A stretch of 64,000 nt of DNA from Klebsormidium nitens. Its lineage: Eukaryota; Streptophyta; Klebsormidiophyceae; Klebsormidiales; Klebsormidiaceae. The position numbers were made by a program, and so were the translations under genes. Under the pieces are notes generated by a model. It did no database searches. It saw nothing but the letters and a program-made list of their open reading frames with translations, and was not told the origin of the DNA. This document shows positions 36,476-47,839 of the stretch, piece after piece. The stretch is taken from contig DF237081.1 in the NCBI GenBank assembly GCA_000708835.1, positions 1 through 64,000 on the forward strand, given 5' to 3'. Every line of letters begins with the position of its first letter. Position 1 is the first letter of the stretch.

Positions 36476-38022
36476 CTAGAAAGCGTTCCCATTGTCAAAC
36501 GCCTCAATTATCGGGCCTGCAACAGGGTCCGTAAGCTCCTTCCTACCCCTCCCCCTGCGCTTGACTGGTCTCTTCGACGCCGGTTTAGTCTGCCGCTGGT
36601 ATTCGGCACTTTTTTCGATGGCTATCGACGCCGTGCTCCTTTTGTTCAGCTCCGCTTGGATGGCGGCCATGGCAATGAGCAGCTTCTCGTTGCCTTCAGC
36701 GAGCTTGATCTGCGAGGCAACAGTCGGTTTCGAATCCCAGCTGCAAATCTTGACTTCATGTGTTGTGTGGATCGGGTACAGTATCGAGCAGGCTGCTTCA
36801 CCCGCTAGAAGAGTTGCAGTCCACAAAAAATGAGCGACGGTGCGATCTGAGGGCGAAGCAAAACGTCCCTCGACGTCCGGTTTGAGATGGGCTCAGAACA
36901 ATGGAAGCTCTGCCAGACGCCGTCGCCACTAATGTATCTCCAAATATCTTCGATTGTACGACACGCAAAACAAGGGCGCTTGGAAAGGACGCAGATTCTG
37001 CGGTGCATCCTCCGGCAGAAACACGTGTTGCACTGAGTTGAAAACTCTAGTGCTGAAGTTTTTTGAAATAAAATTTATGAGGACTTTGTTTCCCACGAGA
37101 AGATCACTGCGTTACTGGCATTCTCACGCGACGGCATCCGAAACCAGAGATTGGGAGGAGTAAACGGGGGAACACGGGAGTTTGCGGGCCCACCATGTGT
37201 TTTCGAAGGACCACATACGCCTTTGCCTTCTCAATCAGCCATGGGATACACGTAGACTCGACGTCCGTTACCTGCACGATTCGTCGGACGAATTAAGGCA
37301 GAGCGCTTCGTAAAGGAATCAGGCGCTGTTGCTGGATAACAAGCGCAGCACTAAACTTAGCAAGGCCCTTGTCGTTTCGTCCGACGGTTAGTGATGAAAC
37401 AGACGTCACTTTATTTCGACAGATGGCTCTGGGTGTTCAACGATCTGTTGCTTTGACTGACTCATCAAGAGCAAAGCAAATGCGAAATTCATTCCAGACC
37501 GAAGTTGTTCACGGTTGCTTGTTGAACGCAACCTGCACGATGATAGGCGTGTTTGCTTTGAATATATCTGGCGGTCGCTTCTTGGTTGAAAGTGAGGGGA
37601 GCGGCGCTCCTCGAATGGTCCTTCTCTAACAGGTCATTTGTTGCAGGATTCTCTACGAGACACGAAGAGCAACTTCGTACCTCATTTTCTTGTCGAGGAG
37701 TTCCTGAGTAACACGGCTACGCGATTACCCCACAATAGAGTCCGGGGGCAAATCTACCCCAATTTGCTTTTCTGAGGAAGTTCTTCTAGCAACAAAGCCA
37801 TGTGCCCAACACGCACCTTGACAGGCAGACCAGTTCAAAGTCAATTCGAAGCGCTGTAGTGCACGCTGAGTGAACATCACTCGACATGTTAGACTGTCTG
37901 CGATCGCTGACAAGAGCAGGGCGCCTACCGTGGGCATTCTTTTGTTCTTGACTTGGAAGAAGTCGCTCCACGTCTGGAAGTCCTGCCACGTCCGCATGTA
38001 CTGCTTAGAGGTGTCTTTGAAC
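36476..38022 (-). pseudogene. Exon-like fragments, possibly tyrosine-recombinase related
   Basis: An exon at 38022-37929 has a good acceptor (CGTGCAG) and donor (ACG then GTAGGC). It encodes Thr-Ser-Lys-Gln-Tyr-Met-Arg-Thr-Trp-Gln-Asp-Phe-Gln-Thr-Trp and then Met-Pro-Thr, continuing in the same frame into Val-Gly-Ala-Leu-Leu-Leu. This matches the helical core-binding (SAM-like) domain found in front of tyrosine recombinase catalytic domains. Downstream, 36826-36476 is an open frame that ends in a stop and carries a basic Lys-Arg-Arg-Gly-Arg-Gly-Arg-Lys stretch, a possible nuclear localisation signal or terminal exon. I could not find the catalytic Arg...His-x-x-Arg...Tyr between them. It may be a remnant or a gene whose middle exons I missed. 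Confidence 0.3.
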
Positions 38023-38507
38023 CTGCACGCGACGAGTGAGGCATGAAGCTCAGGGTGTAAACGCTGGATCGGAGTTGGGACTGAGGAAAGCCAAGCAGAG
38101 TAGTTCCGATTGTTTTGCCTGCAGTGCGTATAGACTCCCACTACAGCTCATGCAGCATCATGAGATGTGTTCGCACAAGGCTGCTTCAGGAAGACTGCAT
38201 GGCGCCTTTGCAACGGGTGCGAAGGGCACCGATAATATATCAAAGAGTTCCTGGAAAGTGGCACCAACTCGAGGCCTTGTTTCTTTGAAGAGAACGGACT
38301 GTTCGGGGGAAAAAACGGGAACAACGACACCAGAGGCGCCAAAGTTTGCAAAACAGGTACCTGAAGTGTTCACCTTCAACGTCGGTCCGTCACAAGCGAG
38401 AGTTGATCTCGCGAAAGCAAGACACGTATGCATAGAAGCATATGTTCAAAAGCACACAAGGAACAAGACTCTCAATAAAAAGAACAGAAGAGAAAATCGA
38501 CGATGTC
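38023..38507. other. Short intergenic stretch
   Basis: No supported coding sequence. It likely includes the 3' UTR of the minus-strand gene to its right. Confidence 0.35.
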
Positions 38508-40342
38508 TTACTCTTCCATCTCCGACTTGTGCCCCGTCACAAGCCGCTCCAGCAGTCCTTCCTCGTCCCCGGCCCTCATATTATCTTCCACCAGCACAGG
38601 CTGCGCCAATTCCTCCGCCCGCATCAACACCGTCTCCTGCGCATACCCGCTCAGGACCTCGCGCATCGACCGGGGCTGCCGGCCCACCACCTCGAAAACC
38701 CCACCCCCGGTGACGTCATCGCCCCCCTGCCCGCTGACGTCATCGTCCGTCATGCCGGCGTTCTCGTTCCGCTGCACCTTGATCCCCAGGAGCCGCCGAC
38801 GGCGGCGGCGCTCGATCGGGGAGAGCTCGCGCGAGGCCCCGTTCTGGGGGGCGTTGCTTGCGGTCTCCCGCTCGTGGGCGGGAAAAGTGTCAACTGTAGA
38901 GGAAACAGGGCCTTCCGGTTCTACGGCCGCTTGTCTCGCGTCATAAAGCCCGAGCCAACGCCGCGTCGGCGCGCTTTCCAAAACCGGGGGGTCGCTTTGC
39001 TGCGAAGGATCACCCCCCGGAAACAACGCGCCGTCAGCCAGCCGGGACAGAGCACTGCTGTCGGCAGCAGACCGTATCATTCCGCCTCTTCTAGAGTTCG
39101 CCGGACTTGGCGGGGAGGTCCGAGACGGGCTGAACTGACGGGGGGGGTCCGAGCTCGGCACGCGCCAGGTGGCGAAACCGCTTCCCGGGTCGCGGGGAAC
39201 GGGCTCCTTTGGGCGGCGCACGGGAAATCCTCGCGGGATTTTGGAGGGGTCCGGATCGACGGGCGATGGCCGGTCGACGGGTTGAGGAGTTTGGTTAAAG
39301 AGGCGGGTGGGGGTGCCCAGACTGTCTGTAAAGGCGAAATTGACGAGGGTTAAAAGCTGACCGAACGAAGGTTATGAGTTGACCGATGTCCGACCTTCGG
39401 GTTTCGGGGCTTGACTTCCTGAACTCTGGACTTTCTAATCCAAGCATAATGGAAGACGGCAGCGTGGGAGGAAACTTTGGAGCGAATCTGCCTGAGCGCG
39501 TCACAGCACACCTCGAGGGATTTGCCTCATAATTTCTGAATCCTTGTGCGTTGCAGAGGTCTGCTTCTACAGCCGTGGGGTGTCTCAACAGATGGCAGAC
39601 GGACGTACTGTACTTGCCTCCACGCATCCAGCGTTCAGAGAGACCGGCTTGTGCGCCTTCATAAGCTGCAGCATTTCTGCGTACGGCTCAAGCAACCTCA
39701 TTTCGCTTCAACTGACGACTCACCGCAGGAGTTCGGTCTCAGACCAGACGAGGACGTAAAAAGACCTGATTCTGAGAATCTGGGCAGCTCACCAGCCAGA
39801 GTCCTTCCTAGCCCCCCGCTCTGATCGTACTGCCTTGCACTCCCCTGCGCTCCGCCGGAGGGGGAGCCGTTCGCCTCGGAGTTCGCCCCCCTCGCAAAGC
39901 TCGCCGCTCTCCAACCTACTCCCGTCGCAGATGCGCTCACAGCGGGGTCTATTTTCGCCTCTTTCCAACCCCCCGTCGCGAAGCGGCCCGCCCGTGCTGA
40001 AGCGAACTCCGAAGATTCTTCGGAATCGTCGTCCAGATCGCTGTCCGCATCGGACTCAAGCAAGTCATCGTACGGCTCTGAGGTCGAAGCGAGCAGTCCG
40101 CCAGGAGAATCTGCAGTTGGGCAGGAAATTGGGACTTTAGAGGAGTCCATGAAAAGTAACAAAAAGTAGAGTCAATGATTAAAGAGGGCGTCGGGGGGAC
40201 CGGTTCCCCCTCGGCGACCAGCAAAGTGCCCATAGAGCCAAACTGGTCGCTCCGGACAATATCTGAGATGGAATCTGGTCCGTTGGATGAAATTTCCCCT
40301 GAGGACTCAGATGCACGAGTGTCCTTTGAAATCTGACGCCCT
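38508..40342 (-). CDS. Acidic, Ser/Pro-rich disordered protein, unidentified
   Basis: Two exons are firm: 40110-39724 and 39325-38508, joined in phase by a GTGAGT donor and a CTTTACAG acceptor. The first encodes an acidic tract (Asp-Ala-Asp-Ser-Asp-Leu-Asp-Asp-Asp-Ser-Glu-Glu). The second starts Ser-Leu-Gly-Thr-Pro-Thr-Arg-Leu-Phe-Asn, has an Arg6 cluster followed by Leu-Leu-Gly-Ile-Lys-Val, and ends with a Glu-rich tail. An upstream exon around 40342-40150 is open, coding-like and preceded by a possible acceptor, but its donor is unclear, so the N-terminus is not established. I recognise no domain; composition suggests a nuclear or scaffold protein. It might be the 3' part of the large gene to its right, through alternative splicing, rather than a separate gene. 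Confidence 0.5.
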
Positions 40343-40584
40343 CTTTAAGGCGCTGGTTGTTTGCTCGTAAGTTCGTCCTCGGATTGAGTTCGGTCGGCAG
40401 CTATGTTAACCCGCTCACCACGAGTTGTTTTCGAGTAGAGAATGGGAGTTGTAGAAAGAGTTGCCGGTGAGCACTAGAACGACATACTAAGCGGAAGTGG
40501 GCAGGGCACAGGAACCGAAGCGAATCCAGATGGCAAACCAAGATAGGAGGTCAGAAAGAACCGAATTGCATCCACAAGCGCCCC

Positions 40585-41260
40585 TTAGCGTTGTTCCAGC
40601 TCCCGCTTAGACGCTTCCAGGTACGCTGCTTGCGGGCACACAAAAAAAACGACAGACATGCGCAAATTTGTGAAGATTAAAGAGAACAAAGAGAACAACT
40701 AAAATGGAAGAAAGCAATAATCACGAAGAAAGGAAACGCTCAGGTGCGGTTCCAGAATCGCACCTGAGTGTCTTTCCAACTCCCTCCTCGACTCCCCCAG
40801 ATACGCTGCTTGACAACAAGAGCAGAGAGACATGCGCAAGTTTTGAAATATCGAGACAAAAGAGAACACCTTGGACAAGAAAGAAAGAAAGCAAGAAAAG
40901 CAAACCGCATCTAGAAACACACGTGGACGTCTCTCGGACTCCTCCTGGACTTTTCCAGATATGATGCTTGTGAGAGCACAGATAGACATGCGCGAAGGTG
41001 TGAAGATTGAGAAGAACTAAGAGAACATCCAAATGACAAAAAGACAACAAAATCCAAAAGGAAGCAATCAGCGATCAGGAATGCACCTGGGCGTCTCGTC
41101 AGTTCCATCCAGGCTTCTTCCAGATACGCTGCTTGTGAGTGCAAATATAAAACAAACAGAACATCCAAATCACCAGATAGCAACACAAGCCAAAAGAAGC
41201 AATCAACAAATGGAAACGCACCTCCAACACCCTTCTCAACTCCTCCAGATACGCTGCTTG
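40585..41260 (-). repeat. Tandem array of exon-end copies (five units)
   Basis: Five copies of the main exon's 3' end (CGTATCTGGAGGAGTCC-like, then GAGCTGGAGAG-like) start in transcript order at about 41253, 41128, 40967, 40805 and 40625, spaced about 125-180 bases. Copies at 41128 and 40805 keep acceptor, 42-bp length and donor. The copy at 41253 is 32 bp and out of phase, the one at 40967 has lost its acceptor AG, and the last has an in-frame stop and a broken donor. Confidence 0.9.
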
Positions 41261-44200
41261 TGAGCACGACATACACAAACATGTGCAATGTTGTGAAGAT
41301 TCCGAAGAACAAAGAGGACATTTTCATGGCAGAAAAAAAGAGAGCAAGAAGTAAGCACCCGAGCGTCTCTCCAGCTCCCTCCTGGACTCCTCCAGATACG
41401 CCTCCAGCCCCCCCCGCCGCCGCGCCACCTTGACCAGCGCCAGCAGCAGCCGCGCCTTGATCAGATGCGCCGTGCGCACTTTCCGGGGCCACACGTCCCT
41501 ATGCTTCTTCCAGTCTAGCCGCTCCCCCCCCCGGAGAAGCCCTAGCATGAACTCCAGCGCCGACGCTCTTTCCCCCGGATGCATCCCATCGACGGCCCTC
41601 GTTTCTTCCGCGGTCAACTCCCGCCAATCCTCGCCCTTCAAAGGCCGCCCCCTGCTTAGGCTCTCCACCAACAACCGTTCGATCGCTTCTTCTTCTTGAC
41701 ACAGTTTTAGATACGCTGGCAGCCCCCCCATTTCGTCGGCCTCGCGCCAGACCCCCCGCAGGGTCTCCCGGGAGTAGCGCTCCCCGTCGGGCGCGCACGG
41801 CCAGTCCTCCTTTCTGGGGGGGTCGGCCCCCTGCTTATTCAACCCCATGAGATACTCGGCAATCACCGCTTTTTCCAGGCTCTCCAACCGCCGCTGCCGC
41901 CGGCCGTCAGTAGTCAGCCCCGCCCTTTGGAATAACGTCTCGACGTCGCTGTCCGAGTCGTCCTCAAAAAAGTCCGAAAACTCGGCCTTTTTCTCCGTGG
42001 GGGTGCCGCTTCCCACGGTTTCCGACCCCCCCGCCGGGTCTTGATTCGCCAGCAACTCCTGGGTTCGCAACACGACGTCCGCCGACAGCTCCTCGCTCAT
42101 CGCCTGGAAAAACTCGTCCCCATTCTCACCACCGGCCGGACCTGCCGCCGCTCCTGGTGGGAATTTTCCCCCCGCCGTCTCTGCCAGCACCGTGGGCGCG
42201 TTCGTAGCGACGTCGTTCTCCGACCGCAGCCTCCCGTGCTCCCGTAGATGCTTCTCCACGGCTTTGATCACCGGCATCAGAAAGTACCGCCCGGTGCGGT
42301 CCCGCGGCCTCGCCAGCTTCAGCTCCGGGACTTCCTGCGACTTCAACCACTCCGCGATCCGCGACATCTCTTGCCCGGTAAGCCGTACCCCGAGCGCCTC
42401 AAACAGCTTCTCGTCCTCTTCCAATGTGTACGTTTTCGGCTGCTCCCGTACCACCGGTATCTCTTCGATCGCCTGCGCTTCTTCCCCGATCTTCCGACTG
42501 GCGGTCACGAGCACCGGGGCGTCTTCGGGACCCCCGGGCACCGAACTCCGTCTACCGGTCTGTTCTGGGCTGCCGTCCGAGCGACCGGTAGAAGGTCCCC
42601 CGGGCCGTTTACTCCGCTCGATCATCTTCTCAGCGCTCTTCCGTTTCTTGATCGGGAGGGGGGGTGGGAGCGACTTGATGGGCACTGCAACTGACCCTCC
42701 CTCATTTGAACCATCGCCCGCCCCATCCCCTGCCCCCCTCAAGACAACAGCATTTAACGGCACCCCAGAAACAGTCACTCTCTGTCCGGCCCCCGCAGAA
42801 GTCCCGTCCTCTGCAACCCTCGACACGGCAACCAGGACAGGCGCGCTCTTAAGAGCCACGCCGTTGGTAGAATCGACTCCGTCATTCAGCCGGCCTTCTG
42901 CCCGGACAGAGGACCCTGTTTCCAACAACGCTGCCCCGTTACGTACGCCTACCAAAACCATGCCGTTCGCGCTTTCGTGCAAGCCGTCCCTGGGGCTTTG
43001 AACCGGATTCTCCAACTGATCCTTCGCCGTAGGCCCGTTAGTGTTCCTGAACCCGTCTTTCAATTGGAGAGAGGTAAACGCATGCCGCTCCGATTCGGCC
43101 GCATCCCGCGCAGCCGCCCCGTTTAAACTGCCGTTTCTCCTTGCAGCACCGTTCTCGCTTCGCTCAGCGTAGAGCGCTGCATCCGGAACGGAGCTTGCGT
43201 GTCCGTTCGAAGCTGCTGCCAGCCTCGCTGCCTTTCCATTCGATGCAACCGCCTCTGTTTCGCTCCCCTCCAGAACTGCTCCGTTCAACACCGGAACGCT
43301 TCCCTCTTCCACCGACTCACTTCCCTCCACCACCGGAACACTTTTTCCCTCCTCCGACACCCCCCGTCCTTCCAACGCTCCGTTCTGCACCGCCTTCTCG
43401 CCTGCCGTGAGCGCGCCAGGTGTCGCATGTCCATCAGTCGATGCCATCAGCCCTTCTCTTTCAGCAAGCCCGTTTCGATCCGCTCTGCCAGCAGGCGGCT
43501 CGCGTGCACGGAACGCTCCCTCTGGCGCCCCATTCCGGACTCCGTCCAGCGCCGCTGGAACCGAGTGCTCCACTCCAGTTGCAATTTCTCCTCCGTTTCC
43601 CCCTGGAATCGTTCTCACCCCCGTCTCCACCGCTCCTCTCTGTGGCATCCGCCCATTTGCAGCCAACCCGTCTCTCAACACGTTTGACGCTGCCCTTCTG
43701 CTCTCAAACTGTAAACCTCCCTCTTTCTCTGCCAGCCCCTGTCGCAAACCCTCTCCCGAAACCCTCCCTTCCCCTCTGCCCTCAGCTTTGGCAGTTCCGT
43801 TTTGAACCACCCTCTCGACGGCAGCGAACGCCTCCCGCAACCCATCCCCGACTCCGCTTTGACTCTTCCCGTCCCGGATTCTCGTCCCAAGACCTACACG
43901 CTCCGAAACGGCTTCTGGAAACCCTTCCCCCTTAACCGAAGCCTGGGCCAACTGCCTCAGCCTCTGGAAGCGCTTGCTCGACGCCACCATCTGCGCCACG
44001 GCCGTGTTCGCATCCCGTTTCAGGGGGCCATCCCCCCAGTCCACGGCTCCCCCCGCCGCGTCTTCCCCGTCCCGGGGGGTCCCGTCCCCAGTCATTTCCA
44101 GCCCCCCAAACTGCTCCGCTCGCGCCGCGGCCGCTGCCGAGGTGCTCCGGGTGCCCACCCCTTTGAGCGCTCTTCTACTCCTCCAATTCCCCGCCCTCCC

Positions 44201-46129
44201 GACGCGGCTCCCCTCTGCCGGAGTGGGTAGCGGGTCATTCAACACGCCCAGGCTTAGCAGTACTTTCTCCACCCCTTCCGACGATTGTCCATTCTCACCC
44301 GTTCGCAAACGATCGGCCGCTGCAGCAACTCCCGCCTCGTTCGCTAGAACCTCGGCTTTTGCTCCGAGGCCCTTCTGCACACGCTCCAGCCGAAGAAGAA
44401 AGTCCTCCCGCCCGAACCCGTTCGTTTTCGAAACTCCGTTCTTCGGCTCGGCCCGCAAACCGCTCGGCACAAGCCCCCGTCTCTCCCCGTCTTTCTGAGA
44501 CCTGTCATGAGACTCAACCACTCTTTGCACAGCCTTGTCTCGAGCGAAACCATTTGCGCTCACAGCCTCGCGCGAACCTTCCTGCCCAGCCACCCCCTCT
44601 AGCGGAGCGTCCCTTTTGAAAGTCCTGGCGAACCCGTTCCAACCCGCTGGCCCAATCTGCTTGGCAGCCTCTCCCGCGACTTCCTGCTCAGGCGCCCCTG
44701 CCAGAAACGGTACCACATTTCGACTTTCCTCCGACCTCTCCTCCAACCCGCTTGTGTCAGACCCCCAAGCAGTTTGCCTATTCTGGGCCCCGTTCTCTTT
44801 GCCCGTTTGCTTTCGGTCTCCCCTCCCACTGGCCCCCTCATCTTCCATTTCCTGTACCCCCCTGCTCTGTCTGGCGGGATCCAGATCCTGTTCTGCCAAG
44901 GTCTCCATGTCAACCTCTCCAGCAGACCCGTTCAAATATACTGCCCCGTTCTTGCTATTAGCGCCGTTCGCTGGAACTTCTTCCGCAGCCGTTGTCAATG
45001 ACGTCCGACCTTCTTGAGAAATCTGCTTTGATAGGCTAACCCCGGCCTTTCCATTCTGCATGCCAGGGAGTTCGCCCGCAGGCACTTCTGACCCTCCATG
45101 AGCTGCCACCTTCCCCAAAGATTCTCCCGCCAACTTCTGACCCCCCCCTCCTTCCGTAACAGTCTCCTCCCTTTCAACCCCAGTCTCGCCTCTCCCCAGG
45201 CCCTGAGCATCCCCCTCAGCCAGGCCCGCCGTCCTTTTCGAACGCGGTTTTCTCTTGGGCGCATCAGCGCCTCTTCTCTTCGCCTCCGTCTTTTTCGTCT
45301 TTTGTGCCAGCGCGAGCAGGGGGGCGCTCAGCCAGGCAGCCTGGACCCCTATCAGCTTTTTCAGCACCTCTCGCCCCTTCTTCTTTAGCAGCGGCTTCTT
45401 CGGACCCACTTCGCCCCTCTCCTTCTGCCCGACCCTGTTTGAAGAGGCGGCTGGTTCGGCAGCTTCCGGGGGGTCTGTCAGCTGCTGATTTTGACCCCTT
45501 GTTTGGCTTGGATTGCTCCCGCTGGTTGTGGCGGCCCTTCCGCTTTCAATCCTCTCCTTATCCGAGGCACTGGCTTCCCCATAAAACCCCCGGTCATCTG
45601 AAGCAGCCTCCGGCGCCGTCGATCCTCTTGACTGGCCCCTGGTTCGAAACACCCCTTCCCCGAAACCCTTGACCAATGGCCCCTTTGAGCAGACGGCACT
45701 TTTACCAGCAAGCGCTGAACGCCGCACCCTCTGATCACGTGCTGGAACCGACGCGCACACTCCGCTACAGAGGCGTTTCCTCCTGTGCCGGACTTTCAAG
45801 GGCAGCAGGCTAAAAGCCCAGACTGCTGGACTCTTGGAGTCACTGACACACAGACAGGCTTTTGGTCTGCTCTGCAAGCACCTTTCCCCAGCTTGAAGCT
45901 CTGAATACGTCACCAATCCTTGCTTACAGAAAGCAGCAGTCTTCGTGTCCCTCAATGAAAGCCTGGACCCTCCTAACGTACAGAGAACTGGATACCTGCT
46001 CGCTGAACACAAAGCCATTGCTGGAGTGCTACTTGAGGCGCCAGCTTTGCCAACTGATGGAGTACTTCTGCAGGGGGAATGAAAAGAATCTGGATAAAGA
46101 TATTGCAGAGTGGATAATGTGCACATCAT
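40585..46129 (-). CDS. Very large disordered protein with Asn-Gly repeats and terminal mini-exons
   Basis: The main exon (46129-41359) alone encodes about 1590 residues; a later Met at 46018 is an alternative start. The N-terminus is Ser/Arg/Leu-rich and could be a targeting sequence. The middle is basic then low-complexity, with the dipeptide Asn-Gly recurring every 10-30 residues in contexts such as Arg-Asn-Gly-Ala. The C-terminal part is better ordered: Thr-Leu-Glu-Glu-Asp-Glu-Lys-Leu-Phe, then two units ending Gly-Gly-Leu-x-Ala-Tyr-Leu. The exon ends in phase at a GTGCTT donor, and downstream units 41128-41087 (42 bp), 40805-40764 (42 bp) and 40625-40585 (stop) are flanked by AAGCAG acceptors and GTGC donors in compatible phase. 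They extend the protein by 14-residue Ala-Tyr-Leu-Glu repeats. I recognise no family; the mini-exon tail is a hypothesis. Confidence 0.6.
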
Positions 46130-47839
46130 TCTCGATCGTCCATGGATAGCCTGACAGGAATTGAAGTTGAACCTACGAGAGTTGAGACCTCCTCTCAATA
46201 AGTCCAGTAGAAGTGCGCTTTGCGCACAAGAAAGCGCTTGCACTCAAGTGCACACACTGCCTTCGACGTAGATTCCGACCTTGCAAATTTGTCTCTTTCT
46301 TCAAATATATCGCCTTAGATGAAAGCATTTCAAAACCACGGTGGATCAATAGCAACAGCATTGCACAAATGCTGACGAATGAGCCGCCTGATGCAGCTCT
46401 GACCAATGGTATGAAAAGCAGACACTGCTTCTTTGCTAAAACCGTTAACAAGGAAGTGGCAGAACAACAACAGGATACACAAAAGCCCCAAAAGATGATA
46501 GACTTGACGGGAAAACATAGGAGAATACGGAGCAGTTGTACAGGATGTGGATGTGCGTTCAAGCACAAATGAATGTCCCTAAGTCACAAAGGAGTAGCCA
46601 GGTCCATTATAGTGTGAATTGAACGCCAGCTTTGAACACCGTCTTCGATTAAGTGGTGTGAAAACCAGTGCCCCAATGCCAACTTGAAAAGTGGTTCAAG
46701 ATGGAGAATAAGAGGTTGCAAGGGAGATGCAATACTTCGTCATCTGAAAATTGACGGCAAAAGGGTTTCAAAAAGGAGCAGTGGAGTTAGAAGGGCCAAT
46801 CCTTATTATTCGGCCCTCGATCGGTGCTTTAAGGAAACCCTAAAAGTGGTGTTCCACAGACTTGCAACCCGAAGCCTGAGAATCAGAACTTTCGATCTTC
46901 CCGCAACAGCAACATCCTTTGCAAGAAACTTCTTATCAGACTGTGTTCATCATGTTGTCGCAGGCGAAACATTTTCTCACCTTCACAGCTCCCCCGTCTG
47001 CAAACCTTGCACCACCTTCACACGCAGCTGATTGAGATCTGCATTGATGAGCACGAGACACAGCTTCAAACCGGATTTCTACCTAAGACCCGTAAGCATC
47101 CCCTGTATTGGGAGAGACAGCTTCAAAAGCCCCATTCCATGCTTCCTATTCATATCTCCCTATCTAATCTGTCTAGAAGTTGTGATGTGGTGCCCAATGG
47201 TGCAAATGCTGGCCCCAGCTGAACTAAATTCTTGAAAGAAGAATTGGCGAAACTTTCTTTGCAATCGACCGGGTGGAACTGCCCGAGTGCCAAACGGGTT
47301 TCCAAACGTTTTTGGGTTAATTCAAGATTTCTAGGAGCTTCAACAGCTCTGTCTACAGCCTAGCGAGTATCCTATGTATGAGTTAGATTCCTTAACCCAA
47401 GTTTTATGTCTAAGCATGCCAACCGGGACAAATAAAATTGCCACGTCACCGATATGTAGCTTCAAAATGCATAGAACGTACCTACATCATCATGGGCCAA
47501 ATGCCAATGGCTCATGCGGGCTCATGTGCTTCCTGCAACAAACTGATGGTGCTCACTACCTAGTATTTCAGTCTCTCTCTAGCCCTATCTGTGCTTGTTG
47601 CCATGTTGGGGACGAGCAGAGCAGTTGCATTTCACAAGATTTTTCAGTCTGGCTGGTCTGGCCTCAATGTCCTAGGCTTCGTCAAGCTCACCTGAATCGT
47701 GACCCGACCTGTCTCGTCACTGAATGTTCAACATCATTTTGAGAGCGTTCTCAGAGTTTTCTTGAAGTCAAGCTGCCGCAGTACAGGTTGGGACTGCACG
47801 CCTCTTGGTTACTCGCGGCAAATGTTGGCCATGTGAACA
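46130..47839. other. 1.7-kb head-to-head intergenic region
   Basis: This separates the divergently transcribed large disordered-protein gene and the INO80B gene, so it should contain both promoters and 5' UTRs. Open frames at 46213-46572 and 46684-47031 (plus) show no domain and are not called; the second does not begin with ATG. Confidence 0.45.

Noticed and set aside
42192-43001. Long plus-strand frames of 100-270 codons across 41.4-45.7 kb
   Set aside because: All are antisense shadows of the GC-rich 4.8-kb minus-strand exon, whose codon structure forces open frames on the other strand.
46213-46572. 119-codon plus-strand frame upstream of INO80B
   Set aside because: Cys/Lys-rich but without a recognisable motif, and located where two divergent promoters are expected.
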